NCBI RefSeq assembly: GCF_006345815.1
Contig: NZ_VCIG01000042.1
Location: 62,001-126,000, forward strand
Direction: 5' to 3'
Origin: Ochrobactrum sp. CGA5
Lineage (GTDB): Bacteria; Pseudomonadota; Alphaproteobacteria; Rhizobiales; Rhizobiaceae
Length of the DNA: 64,000 nt
In this document: positions 47,936 to 56,030 of the stretch, in pieces
Position numbering within the stretch: the first letter of the stretch is position 1
How the letters are laid out: each line of letters begins with the position of its first letter
Notes under the pieces: model-generated
Told to the model about the DNA's origin: nothing
The model's database searches: none
The model's input: the letters and a program-made list of their open reading frames with translations, nothing else
Program-made: the position numbers and the translations under genes

Positions 47936-48985
47936 GTGCATTTTGCGTCAGACAACTGGGCAGGCGCCCACCCGAGAATCGCCGAGAGCCTTTCGCTGCA
48001 TGCTGCAGGTTTTGCGGCAGCCTATGGCGCAAGCGAAATCGACAAGCGCGTAGAACAGCGGTTCAACGAATTGTTCGAGCGTGAAGTTGCCGTGTTCTTT
48101 GTTGGAACAGGTACAGCCGCCAATTCGCTGGCACTTGCCAGCGTCAACCGACCCGGCGGGGTATCGCTGGTGCACCGTGAAGCCCATGTTATCGAGGATG
48201 AATGCGGCGCTCCTGAATATTTTACCGGTGGCGCCCGCTTGCATCCAATTGATGGCGCGCATGGCCGTATCGATCCCGAGCTTCTCAAGCGCGAACTGAA
48301 GCGGTTCAACCCGGCTTTTGTCCATGCGGGACAGCCCATGGCCGTCAGTATCACACAGGCAACGGAAGTTGGTACGCTCTACCAGCCCGAACATATCGCC
48401 ACCATTTCCAAGATCTGCCGCGATGCCGGTCTGCCGCTGCATATGGACGGTGCACGTTTTGCCAATGCGCTTGTATCACTTGATATGACGCCAGCCGAAA
48501 TGACCTGGAAACAAGGTGTAGACATCGTATCCTTTGGCGGTACGAAGAATGGTTGCTGGTGCGCGGAAGCGCTGGTCTTCATGGACCCTACCCGCGCAAA
48601 AGACCTCCCATTCATCCGCAAGCGCGCAGCACAACTCTTTTCCAAGACGCGCTTTGTTGCAGCTCAGTTTGACGCTTACCTCCAGGATAATCTCTGGCTG
48701 GAACTGGCTCGCCATTCCAATGCACTTGCAACACGCCTCGCCGGTCATATCAATGCATCGAGCCAAATGCGCCTAGCCTGGAAGCCGGAAGCCAACGAGG
48801 TCTTCGCCATTATGAAGCAGTCGGTCTATGACCGCTTACGCAACAACGGAGCAATTTTCTACGACTGGAACCCGCCGCATTCGGAAGTGAACCGCATCAG
48901 CGACGGCGAGATTTTCGCCCGCTTCGTGACGAGTTTTGCCAATACGGAAGAAGACATCGACCAGTTTGCTGATCTGATCGCCTGA
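47936..48985 (+). CDS. ltaE: Low-specificity L-threonine aldolase
   Basis: 349 residues from GTG 47936 (CTGGAGAACCAC upstream). Fold I PLP enzyme: FASDNWAGAHPRIAESL at the start, the EREVAVFFVGTGTAANSLAL block, HREAHVIEDECGAPEYFTGG, the Asp in LPLHMDGARFANALVSL and the PLP Lys in IVSFGGTKNGCWCAEAL. It cleaves L-threonine/allo-threonine to glycine and acetaldehyde. Beta-eliminating lyases share this fold, but these motifs fit the aldolase. A terminator follows at once. Confidence 0.9.
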   Translation: MHFASDNWAGAHPRIAESLSLHAAGFAAAYGASEIDKRVEQRFNELFEREVAVFFVGTGTAANSLALASVNRPGGVSLVHREAHVIEDECGAPEYFTGGARLHPIDGAHGRIDPELLKRELKRFNPAFVHAGQPMAVSITQATEVGTLYQPEHIATISKICRDAGLPLHMDGARFANALVSLDMTPAEMTWKQGVDIVSFGGTKNGCWCAEALVFMDPTRAKDLPFIRKRAAQLFSKTRFVAAQFDAYLQDNLWLELARHSNALATRLAGHINASSQMRLAWKPEANEVFAIMKQSVYDRLRNNGAIFYDWNPPHSEVNRISDGEIFARFVTSFANTEEDIDQFADLIA

Positions 48986-49010
48986 CGCTCTTTGGCACCT
49001 CTGAAAAGCG

Positions 49011-49040
49011 AAAAGGCGACGCTTAAAGCGTCGCCTTTTC
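49011..49040 (+). terminator. Rho-independent terminator between threonine aldolase and hsp20 genes
   Basis: Arms AAAAGGCGACGCT and AGCGTCGCCTTTT (13 bp, 49011-49039) with a TAA loop. With A/T runs on both sides it can work for both convergent genes. Confidence 0.92.
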
Positions 49041-49060
49041 CTATTCATAATACACCGAAC

Positions 49061-49531
49061 TTAATGCGCGGTTTTTGCCTCGATCTGCTGAGTGTTATCG
49101 GCAGCAGCCTTCGTAACTTCAATCTTGCGCGGCTTCATCTGTTCAGGAATCTCGCGCTTGAGATCAATGTGCAGGAGCCCGTTCTTGAGGCTCGCACCAG
49201 CGACTTCAACGAAGTCGGCAAGCTGGAAACGACGCTCGAAAGCACGTGAGGCAATACCGCGATAGAGAACCTCGCCTACATCAGAAGCATTTTCATCTAC
49301 CTTCTGACCCTTGACAGTCAGCTGGTTGCGATGCGCCTCGATTTCGAGTTCACTTTCGGAAAAGCCCGCGACCGCCATGGTGATGCGATAGGCATTTTCA
49401 CCCGTGCGCTCGATATTATACGGCGGATAGGACTGATTACCTTCCGGCGAAGCGAGCGTATCAAGCATAGTAAAAAGCCGATCGAAACCGACCGTGGACC
49501 GATAGAGCGGGGAAAAATCTACGTGACGCAT
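49061..49531 (-). CDS. Hsp20/alpha-crystallin family small heat-shock protein
   Basis: 156 residues. The N-terminal part (SPLYRSTVGFDRLFTMLD) and the alpha-crystallin domain (YNIERTGENAYRITMAVAGF then ELEIEAHRNQLTVKGQK, and the end of the domain FQLADFVEVAGASLKNGLLH with the conserved A-x-x-x-N-G-L motif) match the IbpA-like class A proteins of Rhizobiales. It prevents aggregation of unfolded proteins. The strong site AAAGGAGGG precedes the ATG at 49531. A leader with several possible hairpins and a dispersed repeat lies upstream. Confidence 0.92.
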   Translation of the reverse strand: MRHVDFSPLYRSTVGFDRLFTMLDTLASPEGNQSYPPYNIERTGENAYRITMAVAGFSESELEIEAHRNQLTVKGQKVDENASDVGEVLYRGIASRAFERRFQLADFVEVAGASLKNGLLHIDLKREIPEQMKPRKIEVTKAAADNTQQIEAKTAH

Positions 49532-49916
49532 GGGTTAGCCCTCCTTTAGAGCGACATAATGCTTGTTTCAGCATGATCGTTGCCGAAAAGCGCTTGGCGC
49601 ATTCGAGATCATACATGGCGGCGAAATTCCCTTCTGGCGAATTCCTTGATGCCGGCGGCCCCTTTTAGGCGACCGCAAAACTCATTTGGGAACGGCTCTT
49701 TTTCATTTCAAGTCCGCCGGCAAGTGGCAATTACAAAAGATGGCCTACACGCGCCGTCACGCTGCGTAACAACTCCTGATCAATAGGGCCCTACATTTTG
49801 GGGATTCGCCGCACAATGAACCCAAAATGAACATCATCTTTGGCGAGCGTTCAGCCGCTTGGGGCTAATGTCCCACCATGCCTGCTGCAAAGCAGGTTCA
49901 TCAAAGGATTACGGTT
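49532..49916. other. Intergenic region between divergent hsp20 and small secreted protein genes
   Basis: 385 bp with no gene. 49571-49614 is a family A dispersed palindrome (GCATGATC and GATCATAC arms, GCCGAAAAGCGCTTGGC core) that would lie in the hsp20 leader. Rhizobial hsp20 genes often carry ROSE thermometers; the sequence TCGCTCTAAAGGAGGG has only a loose likeness to one. An AT-rich promoter zone for the right-hand gene lies near 49830-49900. Confidence 0.45.
49571..49614. repeat. Dispersed palindrome, family A
   Basis: Arms GCATGATC and GATCATAC pair with one mismatch; the core GCCGAAAAGCGC resembles the CCGAAAACCGG core of the copy at 6036. It falls in the untranslated leader of hsp20. 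Confidence 0.5.
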
Positions 49917-50315
49917 ATGAAAAAAGCTGTTCTTGCTTTTGCCGCACTTGCCACCGTCGCAACCGGTTTTGCGACATCATCCCTTGCAGCCGAGAGCGGA
50001 CTGCATGTTCAGATTCAATATTATGATGATGACGGCTATCGTCCGCCGCGTCCTTATCCGGGTCCCCGTCCCGGTTGGGACGGCGGGCCGGACCGCCGCC
50101 CAGGCTGGGGCGATGATTATGGCCGTCGCGACATCATGGGACCGCGCCGTATCGCGCGCTCGCTGGAACGCCGCGGCTATGATGTGGGCGATATGCGCCT
50201 CAAACGCGACACCTATTTCGTTCGTGCCACAAGACCGAGCGGTCGCCGTGTGATCGTTATGGTTGACGCCTATACGGGCCGCATTGTCGGCGAACGCCGC
50301 CCTGGTGGGTACTGA
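49917..50315 (+). CDS. Small secreted Pro/Arg/Gly-rich protein with PepSY-like C-terminus
   Basis: 132 residues from ATG 49917 (AAAGGA site); ATG 49878 is rejected because the signal peptide MKKAVLAFAALATVATGFAT starts at the later one. The mature N-terminus is low in complexity (YYDDDGYRPPRPYPGPRPGW) and the last 65 residues (GPRRIARSLERRGYDVGDMR, then YFVRATRPSGRRVIVMVDAY) resemble a PepSY-like fold: a helix followed by strands ending in TGRIVGERR. Several such proteins are encoded in Brucellaceae. Function is unknown; location should be periplasmic. Confidence 0.7.
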   Translation: MKKAVLAFAALATVATGFATSSLAAESGLHVQIQYYDDDGYRPPRPYPGPRPGWDGGPDRRPGWGDDYGRRDIMGPRRIARSLERRGYDVGDMRLKRDTYFVRATRPSGRRVIVMVDAYTGRIVGERRPGGY

Positions 50316-50379
50316 ATGCTTCTGTAAATTTTCTCTACAGACCAGTCGGTGTAACGTCCCTTGCACCGGCTGTTCTTTA

Positions 50380-50415
50380 AACCGGAAGTTCGTACTCGAA
50401 CTTCCGGTTACTTTT
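50380..50415 (+). terminator. Rho-independent terminator
   Basis: Perfect 13-bp arms AACCGGAAGTTCG (50380-50392) and CGAACTTCCGGTT (50397-50409) with a TACT loop, followed by ACTTTTTG. It ends the transcript of the small secreted protein gene. Confidence 0.92.
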
Positions 50416-50483
50416 TGTCATCAATTGGCCCATTATGCTGGAAACAAAGATTTCGTATCTGAAACAGAAAGGCTCGCAATCGG

Positions 50484-51476
50484 ATGTCGGAACTGCTTTT
50501 CGAGACCGATGCGAATCCCATTCCGCACGGAATAAGGGCTGGCTGGCTTGAAGCAAAGAGCGGCAAGACCCTGCGCTATGCCATACTGAAACCAGAAACG
50601 AGGCCGGTACAGGGAACGGTTGTCCTGCTTCAGGGGCGCAATGAATTCATCGAAAAGTATTTCGAAACCATGGGCGATCTGACCGCGCGCGGCTTCACCG
50701 TCGTGACCTTCGACTGGCGCGGGCAAGGCGGCTCATATCGGCTGCTGAAGGATCGTCAGCGCGGCTATGTTCGCAGTTTTGACGACTATTCTGACGATCT
50801 CGACCTTATTTTGGATCAAATTGCTTTGCCTGATTGCCCCCCGCCATTGTACATTCTCGGCCATTCTGCGGGTGCGCTTGTGGCACTTTCCTCCATGGAC
50901 AGGCTAACATCGCGCATCAGTCGCATGGTGCTGTGCGCGCCCTTCCTCGGGCTTGATGGACAAAGGCTGAGCGATGACAATGTACGTCGCATCGCCGCCA
51001 CCTTTCGATGGCTCGGTCTCGGTCGGGTTTATGCTTCCGGCGGACGCAGGCTGGCGTCACGTCCCTTTGCAGGCAATCCGCTAACCAGCGACCCGGCGCG
51101 CTTCATGCGCAATATGGAAATCCCACGCATTCACCCGGAACTTGCGCTTGGTGGTCCGACAGCTTGCTGGCTCTGGAGCGCACTAGAAACTTCGCGACGC
51201 ATCAATCAGCCGGATTTCTACGCAGGACCGTCGGTACCTGTCCTTATCATTGCCGCTGGCGCTGACCGCGTGGTTTCGACGCCGATGATCGAGCGCTTTG
51301 TGGCAAGGACTCGTAACGTCTCGCTGACGACAATCAACGGCGCGCGTCATGAGGTACTTCAAGAAGCCGACTTTTACCGTGAACAACTCTGGGCAGCCTT
51401 CGATGCCTTCATTCCCGGTTCATCCCAAGTGGAAACGATGCCGGAGACCATCGAACCCATGGCCTCCGGTATTTAG
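50484..51476 (+). CDS. Alpha/beta hydrolase, lysophospholipase (PldB) type
   Basis: 330 residues. Core features of the serine hydrolase fold: the oxyanion-side strand GTVVLLQGRNEFIEKYFETM, the FDWRGQGGSYR turn, the nucleophile elbow LYILGHSAGALVAL (GHSAG), the Asp in LIIAAGADRVVSTPMIERFV and the His in INGARHEVLQEADFYREQLW. The RGQG and lid region fit the PldB/monoglyceride lipase group, which cleave lysophospholipids or monoacylglycerols. No signal peptide. Its stop abuts the stop of the convergent phosphatase gene. Confidence 0.87.
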   Translation: MSELLFETDANPIPHGIRAGWLEAKSGKTLRYAILKPETRPVQGTVVLLQGRNEFIEKYFETMGDLTARGFTVVTFDWRGQGGSYRLLKDRQRGYVRSFDDYSDDLDLILDQIALPDCPPPLYILGHSAGALVALSSMDRLTSRISRMVLCAPFLGLDGQRLSDDNVRRIAATFRWLGLGRVYASGGRRLASRPFAGNPLTSDPARFMRNMEIPRIHPELALGGPTACWLWSALETSRRINQPDFYAGPSVPVLIIAAGADRVVSTPMIERFVARTRNVSLTTINGARHEVLQEADFYREQLWAAFDAFIPGSSQVETMPETIEPMASGI

Positions 51477-52301
51477 CTAGCTATTCAACAGATCAAGCGC
51501 TGCGCGGTGCAGTTCAGGAGAAGCCGCCGCAACGATATCACCGCCCTTTTCCGCCGGGGACCCATCGCGTTGCGTCACCACGCCGCCAGCCTGCTCAATC
51601 AGTGGGATGAGAGCAACAATGTCAAAGGGCTGTAGACCCGCTTCAACCACAATATCAGCGAAACCGCTTGCCAGCATGGCGAAGGCATAGCAATCAACCC
51701 CATAGCGGGACAGTCGAACAGCGCTTTCCAAGCGATCAAATCCCTTGCGGCTTTCATCTTTGAAGAGGGCCGGGGTCGTCGTAAACATCGTTGCGTCGGC
51801 CAAGGCCGCATTCTTGCGCACCGACAAACGCCGCGGGGCTTCGCTGCTGTCATTGCGGACCAGATAGGCACCGTTGCCGTCGCTGTAAAACAACTCGCCG
51901 GTGAAAGGCTGCGACATCATTCCCGCCTTTGCATCGCCATCGACAGTAAGACCCAAAAGCGTCCCCCAGACCGGCAGGCCAGAAATAAAGGCACGCGTTC
52001 CGTCAATAGGATCAATCACCCATACATGACTGCGGTCGATATTCTCCGGCCCATATTCCTCCCCCAGAATACCGTGGTCGGGAAAAGCCCCGCCAATAAC
52101 CGCACGAATCGCACGCTCCGCTGCCCGGTCCGCTTCGGTTACCGGATCGAAACCGACGCTATACTTGTTATCGATTTCCGTCAGTTGGCGAAACCGCGGC
52201 AGTGTTTCGCGCGCTGCGGCATCAGCCACTTCAGAAAAAAATGCCTTATCGATCAGCAACCCCGAACTCCTGTTTCCAACACATGGTGCATACTTATGCA
52301 A
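51477..52301 (-). CDS. hisN: Inositol-monophosphatase-fold phosphatase, probably histidinol-phosphatase HisN
   Basis: 274 residues from ATG 52301. Metal-binding motifs of the FIG superfamily: FDPVTEADRAAERAIR, HGILGEEYGPEN (Glu-Glu), VIDPIDGTRAFISGLPVWGT (Asp-Pro-x-Asp-Gly-Thr) and the second Asp in EAGLQPFDIVALIPLIEQAGG. The TRAFISGLPVWGTLLGL stretch is a mark of the HisN-type histidinol-phosphatases of Actinobacteria and Alphaproteobacteria rather than SuhB (which has NFIHGIPHF). It would make histidinol. No other his gene is near. The MmgR/suhB sRNA lies divergently beside it. Confidence 0.83.
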   Translation of the reverse strand: MHKYAPCVGNRSSGLLIDKAFFSEVADAAARETLPRFRQLTEIDNKYSVGFDPVTEADRAAERAIRAVIGGAFPDHGILGEEYGPENIDRSHVWVIDPIDGTRAFISGLPVWGTLLGLTVDGDAKAGMMSQPFTGELFYSDGNGAYLVRNDSSEAPRRLSVRKNAALADATMFTTTPALFKDESRKGFDRLESAVRLSRYGVDCYAFAMLASGFADIVVEAGLQPFDIVALIPLIEQAGGVVTQRDGSPAEKGGDIVAAASPELHRAALDLLNS

Positions 52302-52365
52302 ACTGCACTAACATTGCCCATATAATAGGCGAAACACAATTAGCTCAAAAAATATGCGCATTTTC

Positions 52366-52394
52366 TTGACGTTATCGCCATTCAGACGTAATTT
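52366..52394 (+). promoter_or_regulatory. Sigma-70-type promoter of the MmgR/suhB sRNA
   Basis: TTGACG (52366-52371), a 17-base spacer and TAATTT (52389-52394) place the start near 52401, at the first hairpin of the small RNA. Confidence 0.7.
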
Positions 52395-52400
52395 AAATCC

Positions 52401-52486
52401 CAGACAGGTTTTCCTGTCGATGCCTTTCGGGGCATTTCCTCCCTAGTCTTTGGCCGCGCTCGTATTGTTCGGGCGCGGTTCTTTTT
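52401..52486 (+). ncRNA. mmgR: MmgR / suhB (alpha-r8 family) small RNA
   Basis: Reading from 52401: hairpin GACAGG/CCTGTC (52403-52418), hairpin ATGCC/GGCAT (52420-52435), then the single-stranded motif TTTCCTCCCT (52435-52444), which from memory is the signature of the alphaproteobacterial MmgR (Rfam suhB) family, then a terminator hairpin CCGCGCTCG/CGGGCGCGG and a run of five T (52482-52486). A good promoter lies at the right distance. In Sinorhizobium MmgR limits polyhydroxybutyrate granule accumulation through Hfq. The family name suhB comes from its place beside an inositol-monophosphatase gene, as here. Confidence 0.8.
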
Positions 52487-52514
52487 ATCTGCTGGAGGCA
52501 TCCAACGGAACGGA

Positions 52515-53405
52515 TTATTCTGCGGCCAGAGGCGGAGCGATAAAGAGATCATCCGGCAGCGATGTTAGGTCGCTCAGGAACCCATGCAGATCGGCACAAA
52601 GCATTTCAAAACCGGCGAGTTTTTGCAGGTTCTGCTCGTTCACATAAAGACTGCGGTTTATTTCAATCTGCAGGGCATGGCAGGCCACAGCGGGCCGTCC
52701 GTAGTGCTCCGTTATAAACCCACCAGCATAGGGCTTGTTGTGTGCAACGGTATAGCCCAGATCCCGCAATAGATCGATGGCCGCTTGCGTCAACCTTTCG
52801 CTGCACGAGCGGCCGAAACGATCACCGACAATAAAATCCGGGCGCGATCCAACTTCACCGGGTCGGCTGCCGCCAGGCATCGAATGGCAATCGACCAGAA
52901 CCGCATAGCCGAAACGCTGGCGCGTGGACTGAAGCAGCGCATCAAGCGTCTGGTGATAGGGCTTGTATAGATCTTCAATGCGATAGAAGGCTTCGGCAAG
53001 CGGAATGCGTCCCGAATAGATCAACTGCCCCTCACCGACCAGTCGTGGCACGGTGCCAAGCCCACCTGCAACGCGCACCGACTGACTATTCGCGAAAGAC
53101 GGTAGCGGCTCCGTGAACATGCGGGGATCAAGTTCATATGGCTCGCGATTGACATCAAGAAAAGCACGCGGGAAATGCGCTTTGAGCAGAGGGGCACCGA
53201 GCCGCATGGCCGAAGCAAAAAGCTCATCGACATAACAGTCTTCCGAATGGCGTATGCTTAAGGCGTCGAGGCACGACGCCTCAACGAAGGAGTGCGGATA
53301 GTAGCGCCCGCTATGCGGTGAATTGAAGACAAATGGAATACGCTGTTCCGCCGGAGCGCATATTTCGAAGGGCGGTATCAGACTAAAATCACGCTCCAAA
53401 CTCAT
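52515..53405 (-). CDS. N-formylglutamate amidohydrolase family protein
   Basis: 296 residues. Family motifs: FVFNSPHSGRYYPHSFVEAS at the start, IRHSEDCYVDELFASAMRLG, FPRAFLDVNREPYELDPRMF, VLVDCHSMPGGSRPG (metal His region) and HALQIEINRSLYVNEQNLQK. The enzyme or its relatives remove formate from N-formylglutamate in histidine degradation (HutG type), but no hut gene is near, so an alternative formylamide substrate is possible. It is divergent from cpdR with about 300 bp between. Confidence 0.88.
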   Translation of the reverse strand: MSLERDFSLIPPFEICAPAEQRIPFVFNSPHSGRYYPHSFVEASCLDALSIRHSEDCYVDELFASAMRLGAPLLKAHFPRAFLDVNREPYELDPRMFTEPLPSFANSQSVRVAGGLGTVPRLVGEGQLIYSGRIPLAEAFYRIEDLYKPYHQTLDALLQSTRQRFGYAVLVDCHSMPGGSRPGEVGSRPDFIVGDRFGRSCSERLTQAAIDLLRDLGYTVAHNKPYAGGFITEHYGRPAVACHALQIEINRSLYVNEQNLQKLAGFEMLCADLHGFLSDLTSLPDDLFIAPPLAAE

Positions 53406-53709
53406 TCTTCACCCGTTTTCAACCATTCCGGTCGTCCGACAACAATCGACGTCAGTAACGCAATAAATTACGTCAGACAGTGCATACGTGCAAATGGCCG
53501 GAAGAAGAAACTTGCGACCCTCGCACGGCGTGCGATATGCGACAATCCTGTCACACTGAACAGCTTGTTGCCAAATACGCGCCATAACAATTAACATTCG
53601 TGCGAGCATTCATTCCATATTTACCAAAGAAGCGTTTTCTACGGTGGATATTGAGTCGTTAAGGGTCAGCTTTTGGGCGATGAACACGACACAGAATTCG
53701 GACGGAACA
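53406..53709. other. Intergenic region between divergent amidohydrolase and cpdR genes
   Basis: 304 bp. A frame continuing cpdR upstream to 53644 has no ribosome site and lacks homology, and a 66-codon minus-strand frame shows nothing recognisable. It should contain both promoters, and cpdR expression is cell-cycle linked in relatives; no CtrA full site (TTAA-N7-TTAA) was found by eye. Confidence 0.4.
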
Positions 53710-54072
53710 ATGAAGAGAATCCTTCTAGCTGAAGATGACAATGATATGCGCCGCTTCCTCGTCAAGGCGCTGGAAAAAGCCGGTTATCACGTAACGCACT
53801 TCGACAATGGTGCGAGTGCCTATGAAAGATTGCAGGAAGAACCTTTCTCCCTTCTGCTGACCGACATTGTCATGCCGGAAATGGATGGTATCGAACTGGC
53901 GCGGCGTGCGACAGAAATCGACCCGGATCTGAAGATCATGTTCATTACCGGCTTTGCCGCTGTCGCGCTTAACCCCGATTCGGACGCACCGCGCGATGCA
54001 AAGGTGCTTTCCAAACCATTCCACCTGCGTGATCTGGTAAATGAAATCGAAAAAATGCTGATCGCCGCTTGA
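53710..54072 (+). CDS. cpdR: Single-domain response regulator CpdR
   Basis: 120 residues from ATG 53710. The receiver has ILLAEDDNDMRRFLVKALEK at the N-terminus, the phospho-Asp in LLLTDIVMPEMDGIELARRA (Asp near residue 51) and the Lys in DAKVLSKPFHLRDLV, with no output domain. The sequence is almost the same as the Caulobacter/Sinorhizobium/Brucella CpdR proteins as I know them. Unphosphorylated CpdR primes the ClpXP protease to degrade cell-cycle proteins such as PdeA and McpA; CckA-ChpT phosphorelay controls it. The tRNA-Val gene follows. Confidence 0.94.
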   Translation: MKRILLAEDDNDMRRFLVKALEKAGYHVTHFDNGASAYERLQEEPFSLLLTDIVMPEMDGIELARRATEIDPDLKIMFITGFAAVALNPDSDAPRDAKVLSKPFHLRDLVNEIEKMLIAA

Positions 54073-54143
54073 GGCGATCCCGCAGATTTGCGGCCCTTTG
54101 TTTTGTCGTCAACAGAAAGACGAAAAAACTTCATAAAAGGGCA

Positions 54144-54172
54144 TTGACGGGCGCAACGCGATATGGTGTATG
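54144..54172 (+). promoter_or_regulatory. Promoter of tRNA-Val
   Basis: TTGACG (54144-54149), 17-base spacer, TGTATG (54167-54172), with the tRNA start 14 bp farther on. Confidence 0.6.
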
Positions 54173-54185
54173 CGCCACATCGAAT

Positions 54186-54260
<75 letters not shown>

Positions 54261-54624
54261 TTCGATCTCCTTGAAATTGTTAAGATAATTTTTGCAAACT
54301 GAACGTTTGCGCCCAGAATGAGTTTAGCTTAGCAACACGCTAGCAACTTGAAAATTATGATAGCTTTTTGGTACTAACGCAGACAAACGCCGACTCCTTA
54401 GCGCGGCTGATTTTCCCTGACGTTCCTTCTGACGATCGGTATTCAATCGTCACATCTCATTGCCAGTCGGGATACTACCCGTCTATCGTGAAATCCAGCA
54501 GTTGATACCGATATGATGATCCGGGAGCAAAGCTCGCAATCAGCACACGGCCTTTCTCATGAAATGCTGCATCGCATTTGATTAGCGTAGTACTGATGCC
54601 ACGCTCGCCTATGGGCCGTTCATT
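54261..54624. other. Gene-free stretch between tRNA-Val and the stress block
   Basis: About 364 bp with no supported gene. It is rather AT-rich to 54370. TAGCTTAGCAACACGCTAGCAA (54326-54347) contains a short partial inverted TAGC repeat. No integrase frame and no second copy of the tRNA 3' end was noticed. Confidence 0.4.
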
Positions 54625-54650
54625 GGAACCATTTGGACGGGCCTTTCGTT
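54625..54650 (+). promoter_or_regulatory. EcfG-type general-stress promoter upstream of pcm
   Basis: GGAAC (54625-54629), 17 bases, CGTT (54647-54650). This is the full consensus form used by alphaproteobacterial EcfG/RpoE2. The start would be near 54657, which makes ATG 54726 the first usable start of pcm. Confidence 0.75.
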
Positions 54651-54725
54651 TTTCCTGTTTCTCTGGCCTTGGTGCTGATGTCTACAGAGAATGGATTGGG
54701 TCCATTTCGACCCGAGAGAGCGACA

Positions 54726-55379
54726 ATGAGAAATTTTGAGAAAGCTCGTGTCCAAATGGTGGAGCAGCTTGTCCATCGCGGTATCCATGACACGCGCGTG
54801 CTGGAAGCGATGGGCACGTTGGCTCGTGAGAAATTCATCGATGAAGGCTTTATCGAGTTTGCCTATGAAGACACACCTCTACCAATCAAAAATGGCCAAA
54901 CGATCTCACAACCATATATGACTGCCTTTATGATTGCATCGGCGCATCTGGGTGGGGGTGAACACGTTCTCGAAATTGGAACAGGCTCCGGCTACGCTGC
55001 GGCGATCATAGCACAGATTGCCGGTCAGATATTTACTGTCGAACGGTATTCCACCCTTGCCGAAGCCGCGCAACAACGCTTCGAAGACCTCGGCTGCGAT
55101 AATATCCATGTGCGCACGGGCGACGGCAGCAATGGTTGGCCAGAAGAAGCTCCTTTCGACGCGATAATTGTTGCAGCGGGTGCTCCGGAAATCCCCTCCC
55201 CGCTCAAAGAGCAGCTCAAACCAGGCGGGCGGCTCATCATACCGGTCGGCAGTATGGCGGGTACCCAGCGCCTTTTGTGCATCACCCGTAAATCTACGGA
55301 GGAATTCGACGAGGAAGATCTCGGCGGTGTGATGTTCGTACCGCTTGTGGGAAATAAGGCCTGGCCCGACATGAACTGA
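54726..55379 (+). CDS. pcm: Protein-L-isoaspartate O-methyltransferase
   Basis: 217 residues from ATG 54726; the ATG at 54633 lies inside the promoter and is rejected. SAM-binding motif I is HVLEIGTGSGYAAAIIAQIA, preceded by the family hallmark YEDTPLPIKNGQTISQPYMT and followed by FTVERYSTLAEAAQQRFEDL and DAIIVAAGAPEIPSPLKEQL. The enzyme methylates isoaspartyl residues that form in ageing or stressed proteins, starting their repair. It is the first gene behind an EcfG-type promoter, which fits stress induction. A small gene follows after 33 bp. Confidence 0.93.
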   Translation: MRNFEKARVQMVEQLVHRGIHDTRVLEAMGTLAREKFIDEGFIEFAYEDTPLPIKNGQTISQPYMTAFMIASAHLGGGEHVLEIGTGSGYAAAIIAQIAGQIFTVERYSTLAEAAQQRFEDLGCDNIHVRTGDGSNGWPEEAPFDAIIVAAGAPEIPSPLKEQLKPGGRLIIPVGSMAGTQRLLCITRKSTEEFDEEDLGGVMFVPLVGNKAWPDMN

Positions 55380-55412
55380 TATGATTTTGGCCGCGAAGAA
55401 CGGGAGAAGACC

Positions 55413-55613
55413 ATGATAGAAAACGGATACAAACTTCACAAAAATGGCGATGGTACGTGGTCGGTGATTGACGCTTTCGAGGGTAATCCGATCACGTTCG
55501 AAGGCAAGCTGCAGATCGCATTGAACGAAGAAGAGGCAAAGCGGGTTCTCGACTGTCTCAACAGACAGAATCTCGAACGCCACCCCGAAGACGGCAGCGG
55601 ACGATTACCTTGA
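55413..55613 (+). CDS. Small hypothetical protein in the pcm operon
   Basis: 66 residues, hydrophilic (GYKLHKNGDGTWSVIDAFEG, then KLQIALNEEEAKRVLDCLNR). The start has an ACGGGAGAAG site. The pattern of a strand-rich first half and a terminal helix with Leu/Val spacing suggests a small folded domain. No family is recognised. It lies 33 bp behind pcm and is probably co-transcribed. Confidence 0.6.
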   Translation: MIENGYKLHKNGDGTWSVIDAFEGNPITFEGKLQIALNEEEAKRVLDCLNRQNLERHPEDGSGRLP

Positions 55614-55705
55614 TCCCTCAGCGCGCTTGAAACACGAAGTGATCAAATGGGGCTATCTTAAATAGTCTGGAAGCGTATCGTCGATGCTTCGGAAAGGAGA
55701 AGGAG

Positions 55706-55993
55706 ATGCCGCTCTTCAACGAAGCGAGCCGCATTTATAAGCCAGAAGAAGTGAACTTCATGCGCAGCTGCTTTTCCAACGCCGCGATCATTCTTGAAGA
55801 AAGCGACAGGGAATATGCTGCGACTGACCTTTCGTCTGCAATCGTTATGCTTTACCAGAACGGGCTGAGGGATTTGAACTACATCGCGGAACTGGCGTCG
55901 CGACTTGCTCACAAGAGATATATGGAGCGTCACCCTGATACGCCCGTCGCAGCGAATGTGAACGTTCTGCCCGGTTCGAAGGCTCCTTCCTGA
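55706..55993 (+). CDS. Small hypothetical protein
   Basis: 95 residues, mostly helical (EEVNFMRSCFSNAAIILEES, then LSSAIVMLYQNGLRDLNYIA and ELASRLAHKRYMERHPDTPV), with an AAAGGAGAAGGAG site. No signal peptide or membrane helix. The length and helix pattern fit a small cytoplasmic helical protein of unknown function seen in Rhizobiales. 92 bp separate it from the previous gene; it has no clear promoter of its own. Confidence 0.6.
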   Translation: MPLFNEASRIYKPEEVNFMRSCFSNAAIILEESDREYAATDLSSAIVMLYQNGLRDLNYIAELASRLAHKRYMERHPDTPVAANVNVLPGSKAPS

Positions 55994-56030
55994 ATTCCGA
56001 ACCGAACTAGGGTTTGCGGGTTAGTTGCAA

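Noticed and set aside
47405..48084. Two open frames upstream of threonine aldolase
   Set aside because: No ribosome sites and no protein-like pattern; the second overlaps the real gene in another frame.
49532..49570. ROSE-type RNA thermometer of hsp20
   Set aside because: The bases that pair with the ribosome site in ROSE elements are only loosely matched; kept only as a low-interest check.
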